From Deinococcus sp. (lineage in GTDB: Bacteria; Deinococcota; Deinococci; Deinococcales; Thermaceae): a DNA stretch of 18,788 nt. The notes under the pieces were generated by a model that saw only the letters and a list, made by a program, of their open reading frames with translations, did not search any database and was not told where the DNA came from. This document shows, one piece after another, positions 13,184 through 18,788 of the stretch. How positions within the stretch are numbered: the stretch's first letter is position 1; every line of letters starts with the position of its first letter. Made by a program: the position numbers and the translations under genes. Location of the stretch: assembly GCA_023382135.1 (NCBI GenBank), contig JAMCQK010000089.1, forward strand, positions 1 to 18,788, written 5' to 3'.

Positions 13184-14602
13184 TTATTGGAGCAGTTTTA
13201 ATCCGAAGCGCGGGGGTTCGGTCGGGTAAAGATTGTCCAGCGCAATAATCCCGATGCGGGCGGGGCCCCGCCTGCCGTTGATGGCGTTCATGAAGTTAAC
13301 CAGCTCGCTGGGTCCAAACCCGCCCTGCGCCAGCTTCTCCGGCACCCAGCCGGCCTCGGCCAGTTTTTGTTCAGCATCTTTACGCACCAGGTCAAGCGTC
13401 CGCCTCAAGTTCTCCGGGCTCATCGGCAACACCACCGACCCCACCGCCAGCAGCTCGCCGCTGGCAAAAGCTTGTTCTCGGGGGCGGAACTCAATCTTCA
13501 CCAGCAGTCTGCCCTCGGGCGTCACGCCAGCGGAACGCGCCAGCAGTAACCCTAGAGTGCTTGGCGAATCAAAGCTGGGAGCGGCCACCACCTCGCTACC
13601 CTTCAAGCCCAGGAGCCGCGCGCGCGCCTCGGTACGCCGAATGATCTCGTCCAGGGCCGCCTTTTCCTGGCCCGGCGTCACGGCCTGCTCGGCTAGGAGT
13701 AGTTGGCTCACCAGCTTCTCCAGGCTGGCTTGCATGAGCTTGTGGATCTCTTTGAGCTTGCCGTTCTCGCGGACCAGCTCGGCGACCTTGGTGCGCAAAG
13801 CAGTCTGCTCTTTTTGGGAGCCTTGCAGGGCGTCTTGCAACTTCTTGACTTCGGCCTCGAGGCCCTGGCGCTCGCCGGTAATTTCCTTTTGGCGGGCGTA
13901 CAACAACGCCACATCACCCTCGAGCGACTGTTTCTGGGCGCTCAGCTTGCGCATCTGAAGCTGAAGCTGGCCGAGCTCGGCCTTGGCCAACTTGCTGGCC
14001 GCCACCAGCCGGTCAAGCCTTTGCTGGGCAGCCTGGGCATCGGTTTTTAGCTTGGCCTGGGCGGCCTCGAGGTCCGCCTTTGACCCCTCCAGCTGCTTGC
14101 GTTCAGCCTCCAGCTGGGCGACCTCTTTGGCCGCCTGCTCTTGCGCTTTGCGCTGGCTTTCCAGTTCCGCAGTCAGTTTATCGCGCTCGGTCTGGGCTTT
14201 CTGAAGCTGGTCTTGCGCCCCTTTGAGCGCGTCCTCCAGCTGCTGCCGCTCGCTGGCAAGCTGGCTACGGTCGGCAAAAGCCCGGGCCGCTTCGCGTCTG
14301 AACCCCTCAACGCTCCCCTCCAGCCTTCTTACTTCGGTGCGCAGCTGGTTTCGCTCCTGGCGCACCTGTTCGGCCTGAATAATGGTCTCGCGCGCATCCT
14401 TGGCCACAAACAAGAAAGTGCCGAAAGCTCCTAGAGCGATCAGCATTCCGGTAATCACCGCCACCACGGTAGCGGTGGCCCTTGGGCGCAGGCCAAAAAC
14501 CCGCCAGTGCAGCTTGCCCACCCGCTTGGCCACGGCATCCCCCAGGTAGGCCACCAACGCGGCCACCATGACCAGCAGGAAAAGCAGCGACCAGAATGTC
14601 AT
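13184..14602 (-). CDS. DUF3084-type membrane-anchored coiled-coil protein
   Basis: This is a 472-residue protein with two N-terminal membrane segments (about 3-20 and 44-66) separated by a basic loop. A long Gln/Glu/Lys/Leu-rich coiled coil of about 250 residues follows (about 70-320). A globular C-terminal domain of about 150 residues ends in RRGPARIGIIALDNLYPT. This layout matches the DUF3084 family known from Thermales and cyanobacteria; its function is not established. The ATG at 14602 is chosen because the first membrane segment (MTFWSLLFLLVMVAAL) begins there; an in-frame TTG at 14644 would add 14 polar residues. It lies 79 bp downstream of lptB on the same strand, so a joint envelope role is plausible. 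The repetitive coiled coil makes paralogue assignment uncertain. Confidence 0.82.
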   Translation of the reverse strand: MTFWSLLFLLVMVAALVAYLGDAVAKRVGKLHWRVFGLRPRATATVVAVITGMLIALGAFGTFLFVAKDARETIIQAEQVRQERNQLRTEVRRLEGSVEGFRREAARAFADRSQLASERQQLEDALKGAQDQLQKAQTERDKLTAELESQRKAQEQAAKEVAQLEAERKQLEGSKADLEAAQAKLKTDAQAAQQRLDRLVAASKLAKAELGQLQLQMRKLSAQKQSLEGDVALLYARQKEITGERQGLEAEVKKLQDALQGSQKEQTALRTKVAELVRENGKLKEIHKLMQASLEKLVSQLLLAEQAVTPGQEKAALDEIIRRTEARARLLGLKGSEVVAAPSFDSPSTLGLLLARSAGVTPEGRLLVKIEFRPREQAFASGELLAVGSVVLPMSPENLRRTLDLVRKDAEQKLAEAGWVPEKLAQGGFGPSELVNFMNAINGRRGPARIGIIALDNLYPTEPPRFGLKLLQ

Positions 14603-14681
14603 GTCAGAGCCTGTCCGCAGCCAGCGGGAGGCTTTTCGGCGCAATAAGCCTCAGCGCGCCAACATGTGATGAACCATCTAT

Positions 14682-15455
14682 TCATAACTCGTAGTCATCC
14701 CCCAGGTAGTGAAGGCGGACCCCGGTGTCCTGCGCAAACTCGGCTGGGCTGCCCTGGAACTTCATGCTGCCGTCGTACATCAGGTAGACCCGGTCGGTAA
14801 TGGCCAGGGTTTCGCGCACGGCGTGGTCGGTGATGAAGATACCCACCCCGCGCCGCTCCCGTAGTTGCTCGATCAGCTTCTGGATATCGCGCACGTTTTT
14901 GGGATCCACACCAGTAAATGGCTCGTCCAGCAAAATGAAATTCGGGTTGGTGCAGAGCGCGCGGGCCATCTCGAGCCGCCTGCGTTCGCCCCCGGAAAGG
15001 GTGTAAGCGTACTTGTCCGCCAGCTGGGAGATGCCGAGCTCGTCCAAGAGGCTCCGGGCCCGCTCCAGTCGTTCATTCTTGCTCAAAGGCTGGAACTCCA
15101 GCACCGCAAGCAGGTTCTCCTGGGCAGTCAGGCGCCTGAAGGCGGAGGGTTCTTGGGGCAGGTAACCAAGACCTAGCCTTGAACGTTTGAACATTGGCAG
15201 GCGGGTGATCTCCTGGCCTCCCAGGTGGATTCTGCCGGCGCTGGGGTGAATGAAGCCCACCAGCATGTAAAAAGTAGTGGTCTTGCCCGCCCCGTTGGGT
15301 CCAAAGAGCGCCACAATCTCGCCCCGGCCAAGACCCAGGCTGACCCCCTGGACCACCTCACGCGCGCCATACCTTTTGCTAAGGCCTTGGGCCTCGAGGC
15401 GGACCCCTTGTCCCGTTGGTGGCGCGCCCATACCGGGAACGGAAACGGCTTCCAT
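14682..15455 (-). CDS. lptB: LptB-family ABC transporter ATPase
   Basis: This is a 257-residue cytoplasmic ATPase of the LptB type, which in Gram-negative bacteria powers lipopolysaccharide transport to the outer membrane. It has Walker A GPNGAGKTT (52-60), the Q-loop in LGYLPQEPSAFRRLT, signature LSGGE (153-157), Walker B ILLDEP (174-179) and switch His211 in ITDHAVRETL. The combination YLPQEPSAFRRLT and DEPFTGVDP is characteristic of LptB. The first 18 residues are an extension rich in Gly and Pro; the real start could be the ATG nine codons in. No membrane subunits (LptF/G) or LptC/A are next to it. Thermales are diderm but are generally held to lack LPS, so the cargo is unknown. It is divergent from gltX and upstream of the DUF3084 gene. 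Confidence 0.88.
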   Translation of the reverse strand: MEAVSVPGMGAPPTGQGVRLEAQGLSKRYGAREVVQGVSLGLGRGEIVALFGPNGAGKTTTFYMLVGFIHPSAGRIHLGGQEITRLPMFKRSRLGLGYLPQEPSAFRRLTAQENLLAVLEFQPLSKNERLERARSLLDELGISQLADKYAYTLSGGERRRLEMARALCTNPNFILLDEPFTGVDPKNVRDIQKLIEQLRERRGVGIFITDHAVRETLAITDRVYLMYDGSMKFQGSPAEFAQDTGVRLHYLGDDYEL

Positions 15456-15501
15456 CGGCTTCAGGCTAACACCGGCTGCTTAGCTCGGCGTGAGAGCTAT
15501 G

Positions 15502-15531
15502 ACCATAATTTTAGCCCGTGAACACGGTCAA
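15502..15531 (-). promoter_or_regulatory. possible lptB promoter
   Basis: On the minus strand TTGACC (15531-15526) and TATGGT (15507-15502) are separated by 18 bp. Transcription would start near 15495, about 40 bases before the lptB ATG. The spacer also contains TAAAAT. It lies in the 129-bp divergent gap with gltX (15456-15584), where TAAGCT (15571-15576), 8 bases before the gltX ATG, is a weak candidate -10 box for gltX. Confidence 0.3.
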
Positions 15532-15584
15532 TTTTTCTGGCCCAAGCACAGGACCTCGGCAGCCAGCCTGTAAGCTAATTAGGT

Positions 15585-17009
15585 ATGGTTGTTACCCGCG
15601 TCGCCCCCAGCCCCACTGGTGACCCCCACGTGGGCACCGCTTACCAGGCGCTTTTTGACTACGTCTGGGCCAAGAAAAACGCGGGCAGATTCATTGTCCG
15701 TATCGAAGATACCGACCGTGCCCGCTACAACGCCGAGTCGGAGGCGCGCATCCTGGCGGCGCTCCGCTGGTTAGGAATCTCTCACGATGAAGGGCCGGAT
15801 ATTGGCGGCCCCAACGCCCCCTACCGCCAGTCCGAGAGGCTTTCGCTCTACCAAAAATACGCCCAGGAGCTTATTGAAAAAGGCCACGCCTACCGGGCTT
15901 TCGAGACGCCAGAAGAACTGGATGCCATCCGCAAGGAGCTCCAGCAACAGGGCCAGCGTGGCGGCTACGACGGCAGGGCCAGGAGCATCTCGAAAGAAGA
16001 ATCGAACCACCGGGCGGCCCAGGGGGAACCTCACGTGGTCAGGCTCAAAGCCCCCCGCACTGGCCAGACCGTGCTCCACGACCAGCTTCGCGGTCCTATT
16101 AAGTTCGAGAACTCCGGAATTGAGGATGCGGTGCTCTTGAAGTCGGACGGCTTTCCCACCTATCACCTGGCGGTAGTGGTGGACGACCACGAGATGGGTA
16201 TAACCGACGCGGTGCGCGGGGAGGAGTGGATTCCCTCCGCCCCGCTCCACGTGCTCTTGTACCAGGCCTTTGGCTGGCCCGAACCCCGCTGGTACCACAT
16301 GCCGCTGTTGCTGAACCCGGATAAAAGCAAGCTTTCCAAACGCAAGGGCAATACCTCGATCGAGTGGTACCGCGACCAGGGCATCCTGCCCGAGGCCTTG
16401 CTCAACTACCTGGGGATGATGGGCTGGAGCATGCCCGACGGCCGCGAGGTATTCGGCCTGCAAGACATGATTGAAAACTTCAGCTGGGAACGCATGAGCC
16501 TGGGCGGATCGGTTTTTGGCTGGGACAAACTAAAATGGCTCAACGGCAAGTACATTCGTGAGATCTTGTCCCTGGATGATCTTGCCGAACGCCTCAAACC
16601 CTTCATGGAGAAGGCAGGGTATACCTGGCAGAACGACACGTACTTGAAGCAGGTGGCTGAGGCCATGCGCGCCCGTTTCGAGACCCTGCAAGAGTTTGTG
16701 GAAAAATCGGGATACTTTTTCACCGACAATTACCCGGTGCAGGAAAAGGCGCTGGCAAAAATCCGGGAAGGCGCAGCCTATCTGCCCGAAGTAAGAACCT
16801 TGCTGGCGAAGCTCCCGAGCCTCGAGGCCGAAGTGGCGGAACCCGCATTCAAGAGTTTTATCGAGCAGAAAGGCCTGAAGGCCGGAGCCGTGATGCAGCC
16901 TTTGCGCGCCGCGCTCACTGGCGTACTCGAGACCCCTGGCATGTTCGAAGTGTTGCATCTGCTGGGCAGAGAGCGGGTCATTGCACGGCTGGACCGGGCC
17001 ATTCAGTAG
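15585..17009 (+). CDS. gltX: glutamyl-tRNA synthetase
   Basis: This is a class I aminoacyl-tRNA synthetase of 474 residues that charges tRNA-Glu with glutamate. It opens with MVVTRVAPSPTGDPHVGTAY, in which PSPTGDPHVG is the HIGH-type ATP motif. The KMSKS-type loop is KLSKR (249-253) followed by KGN. Typical landmarks are RFIVRIEDTDRAR, FPTYHLAVVVDDHEMGI and GEEWIPSAPLH. The C-terminal anticodon-binding part (about 320-470) is complete, and the total length is close to the Thermus enzyme. No zinc-binding insert is visible. The ATG at 15585 gives the normal family start; there is no Shine-Dalgarno sequence, only GGT immediately before it. It is a single-gene unit, divergent from lptB and convergent with the allantoin genes. 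Confidence 0.96.
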   Translation: MVVTRVAPSPTGDPHVGTAYQALFDYVWAKKNAGRFIVRIEDTDRARYNAESEARILAALRWLGISHDEGPDIGGPNAPYRQSERLSLYQKYAQELIEKGHAYRAFETPEELDAIRKELQQQGQRGGYDGRARSISKEESNHRAAQGEPHVVRLKAPRTGQTVLHDQLRGPIKFENSGIEDAVLLKSDGFPTYHLAVVVDDHEMGITDAVRGEEWIPSAPLHVLLYQAFGWPEPRWYHMPLLLNPDKSKLSKRKGNTSIEWYRDQGILPEALLNYLGMMGWSMPDGREVFGLQDMIENFSWERMSLGGSVFGWDKLKWLNGKYIREILSLDDLAERLKPFMEKAGYTWQNDTYLKQVAEAMRARFETLQEFVEKSGYFFTDNYPVQEKALAKIREGAAYLPEVRTLLAKLPSLEAEVAEPAFKSFIEQKGLKAGAVMQPLRAALTGVLETPGMFEVLHLLGRERVIARLDRAIQ

Positions 17010-17224
17010 CGGTACAAACCTTCGTGCGCCGTTGGCCTGCTACATTCAGATGAAGTGACAACTGAGCCGGGTGGGTTTCCTCCACAGCGGCATGCCGCAC
17101 CCATCAGCTCGCCATGCAAGCAGGGTAAGAAACTATTGAAGCAGTCATCCTCTCCCGGGTTGTGCTGTGGCCAGGTTGCTGGTTTATCTGGAGAAAAGCT
17201 TTGGCGCTTGGTTTCCAACAGCGC
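17010..17224. other. 215-bp intergenic region between convergent gltX and allE
   Basis: No convincing gene was found here. The only structure I see is the 12-bp palindrome GCGGCATGCCGC (17087-17098) inside a wider weak pairing of GGGTG (17070-17074) with CACCC (17098-17102). This could end transcription of either convergent gene, but it has no T-tract. Open frames of 65-70 codons crossing it lack protein-like composition or ribosome binding sites. Confidence 0.5.
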
Positions 17225-17968
17225 TCAGGTAAGCGGGTGGCGGTTCATGTCTTTATAAAGCAGGTACTTGCTGGGCTCTTTACCCAAGGCTCCGAACCAC
17301 TGCGGGCAGTACGAGGCCATCCAGATGAAGTCGCCGGCCTTCACTGGATACCAGTCTTCGCCTAAGCGGTAGATACCCCCACCATCGAGCATGAGCAGCC
17401 CGTGCTCCATCAGGTGGATTTCGACCATCGGCAAAGATGCGCCGGGCGCGAAGGTCATGGTGTTCACCGCCAGGTCGAACGATAGGTCGTCGGGAAGCAG
17501 CATCCGCACCTGCAGCGAAGGGTCGCCCCCCAGCAAAGTGGGTGGCACTTTGGGCTCGTACCCCCAGAGCGCCCGGGGCGGGCGGACGCCGGGGAGAGGC
17601 TGATAGGGTTTCTCGATGACGGCAAGCCTGGAGGAGGTGAGGGCCTCGAGGCCTGTCTCGCTCCCAGCAGGCAAGTAAACGTACCCCCGCTTTCCTATTT
17701 CCTGTTTGGTGCGCGCAACTTTTACCGAGATCCTGCCTTCCAGCACCAGTACAAAGCGTTGGGTATCCTCGCGAGCGGGTTCTGCCTTGCCGCCCTTTTC
17801 CATCTCGGCGCTGTACTGGCTGAAGCGCGCGCCCAGCACGGGCCCGGTGTGCACAATGCACTGCGTCTTGCTCCAGCCGGGCAGCTGTTGCCTGACAAAG
17901 GTGTCCGGAGTAATGAGCGCGTGGCCGCCTTGTACTTTGCTCCTGGTCATTCCGAGTTCGTGCATCAT
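17225..17968 (-). CDS. allE: (S)-ureidoglycine aminohydrolase
   Basis: This is a 247-residue bicupin enzyme that releases ammonia from (S)-ureidoglycine to form (S)-ureidoglycolate in allantoin breakdown. The manganese site of the family is present in the C-terminal cupin: Glu and His in PMVEIHLMEHG, the second His in the same block, and Gln in SYCPQWFG. The N-terminal cupin has HALITPDTFV, AEMEKGG and GYVYLPAGSE. The end, PSKYLLYKDMNRHP, matches the known C-terminus of the E. coli protein (formerly YlbA). The start is one of two adjacent ATG codons at 17968 and 17965; the longer open frame overlaps allantoinase and has no family similarity there. The ATG is 10 bp after the allantoinase stop, so the two genes form an operon. 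There is no strong Shine-Dalgarno sequence. Confidence 0.9.
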   Translation of the reverse strand: MMHELGMTRSKVQGGHALITPDTFVRQQLPGWSKTQCIVHTGPVLGARFSQYSAEMEKGGKAEPAREDTQRFVLVLEGRISVKVARTKQEIGKRGYVYLPAGSETGLEALTSSRLAVIEKPYQPLPGVRPPRALWGYEPKVPPTLLGGDPSLQVRMLLPDDLSFDLAVNTMTFAPGASLPMVEIHLMEHGLLMLDGGGIYRLGEDWYPVKAGDFIWMASYCPQWFGALGKEPSKYLLYKDMNRHPLT

Positions 17969-17978
17969 CTGCTTTTCA

Positions 17979-18788
17979 CTATAAACCGGGACGGGCAAGC
18001 TTTCCCCAGGCGCCTTCCAGCGCCCTGCCGCCAAAATAAACGGTAAAACCGCGCACCAGCGTCTGGCGCACCTTCCCACGGAAGCTCCGGTTCAAGTAGG
18101 GGCTCACCGGATGGCGCTGTAACAGGTCTTGTTCGCGCAGCACAAACTTGCTGCCCAGGTCCACCAGCGTGATGTCGGCGTCGTAACCGGCCTCGAGAGC
18201 ACCCTTCCTGGCAAGCCGGAAACGCTTGGCTGGAGACTCGGCGGTGAGCCTGGCAATGGCCTCGAGGCTCAACCCCCGGAGGTCATACCCTTCGGTGACA
18301 AGTACCGAGAGCGTGGACTGAACCCCTGCAATCCCGCCCCAGAGCTTGAAGAAATCTTCCCCCTTTTTGAGCTCCGGCGGCGAAGGAGAGTGGTCCGAGG
18401 CGATGAGGTCCACCTGGCCATCCAGGACCCGCTGCCACAGATGATCGCGTTCCCGGCGTGAACGCAGGGGTGGCGCGCACTTGAGTGCGCCTTGCAGGCG
18501 CTCCATGTCTTCGTCGGTGAAAAACAGGTAGTGGGGGCAGGTCTCGAGGCTCACGTCCACACCCTTAGCCTTGGCTTCAACCACCATTGCGACACCCTGT
18601 CCACTGCTCACATGGACAAGGTGAAGCTTGCAGCCAGTCTGCTGGGCCAGAAGGAGCGCCCGCTGGATGGCCTCGAGCTCGGCAAGCACCGGCCTGCTTT
18701 GCAGATAGTCGCGCACACCACGCTTTCCCGCTGCAAGCGCACTTTCTGAAAGGCCGCGTGTGAGTTCCTCGCTTTCGGCGTGAACCGC
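17979..18788 (-). CDS. allB: allantoinase, C-terminal part (cut by window end)
   Basis: This is the last 269 residues of a cyclic amidohydrolase of the dihydroorotase/allantoinase family. The frame is open to the right edge of the window, so the N-terminal part, with the first metal-binding histidines, lies outside. The visible part begins AVHAESEELTRG, matching the usual VHAEN block, and continues with VRDYLQSRPVLAELEAI. LHLVHVSSGQG carries a metal-site His, and LIASDHSP carries the catalytic Asp. The block ETCPHYLFFTDEDM is typical of allantoinases. The allE gene 10 bp downstream favours allantoinase over dihydroorotase. An internal GTG at 18716 is not the real start, because the conserved sequence continues upstream of it. 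Confidence 0.9.
   Translation of the reverse strand, partial: AVHAESEELTRGLSESALAAGKRGVRDYLQSRPVLAELEAIQRALLLAQQTGCKLHLVHVSSGQGVAMVVEAKAKGVDVSLETCPHYLFFTDEDMERLQGALKCAPPLRSRRERDHLWQRVLDGQVDLIASDHSPSPPELKKGEDFFKLWGGIAGVQSTLSVLVTEGYDLRGLSLEAIARLTAESPAKRFRLARKGALEAGYDADITLVDLGSKFVLREQDLLQRHPVSPYLNRSFRGKVRQTLVRGFTVYFGGRALEGAWGKLARPGL

Noticed and set aside
17003..17218. Minus-strand frame of 71 codons between allE and gltX
   Set aside because: It has unusual composition, no ribosome binding site and no recognisable family; the region looks non-coding.
17969..18079. Longer N-terminus for the ureidoglycine aminohydrolase
   Set aside because: The extension overlaps the allantoinase coding end and lacks family similarity; the tandem ATG at 17968/17965 fits the family start.
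18736..18775. Possible third copy of the repeat (AAAGGCCGCG and TTCCTCGCT resemble copy B)
   Set aside because: These bases lie inside the allantoinase gene and encode conserved residues of it; the similarity does not extend further.
1..18788. CRISPR arrays, tRNA/rRNA genes, transposases, phage or toxin-antitoxin genes
   Set aside because: None was recognised on either strand by reading; a tRNA or ncRNA covariance search was not possible here.

Overview
The window is about 60% GC, densely coded, and looks like chromosomal DNA from the Thermales, most likely Meiothermus or a close relative. This rests on gene content and protein style: a Thermus-like GluRS, futalosine-pathway menaquinone genes, a Mo sulfite dehydrogenase paired with a dihaem cytochrome c, and an lptB/DUF3084 pair. 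GC is lower than usual for Thermus itself. No database search was possible, so the genus is an inference. No phage, insertion sequence, CRISPR array, rRNA or tRNA was seen.

Layout. Positions 1-4653 are all minus strand: a doubtful partial reading frame at the left edge, an MBL-fold hydrolase, an FAH-family hydrolase with a probable leaderless promoter and a palindromic operator-like site, a Uup-type ABC-F ATPase, and a divergent PlsY-like membrane acyltransferase. Between the ABC-F and PlsY genes lies copy A of an interspersed repeat. Positions 4669-7992 are plus strand: a LacI-family regulator, then mqnE and mqnA, which supply consecutive early steps of menaquinone synthesis. A perfect 12-bp hairpin (8012-8041) separates mqnA from the convergent htrA-type protease.

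From 9468 a plus-strand cluster follows: a Tat-exported sulfite dehydrogenase, a dihaem cytochrome c that is its likely electron acceptor, a small MOSC-domain protein, and an ornithine cyclodeaminase-family enzyme. Repeat copy B follows directly. The minus-strand pair lptB and DUF3084 converges on it and probably serves the cell envelope. gltX is divergent from lptB. At the right edge two minus-strand genes of purine (allantoin) breakdown appear: allantoinase, cut by the window end, and (S)-ureidoglycine aminohydrolase.

Most genes are ordinary housekeeping or metabolic genes. The least explained signals are the two-copy repeat with a hairpin whose arms co-vary, a strong excess of the palindrome CTCGAG (29 sites), the tightly packed sulfite dehydrogenase/cytochrome/MOSC/OCD cluster, the lptB-DUF3084 pairing, the PlsY paralogue with altered signature loops, and the promoter architecture of the FAH gene. 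I did not find a clear new defence or mobile system.
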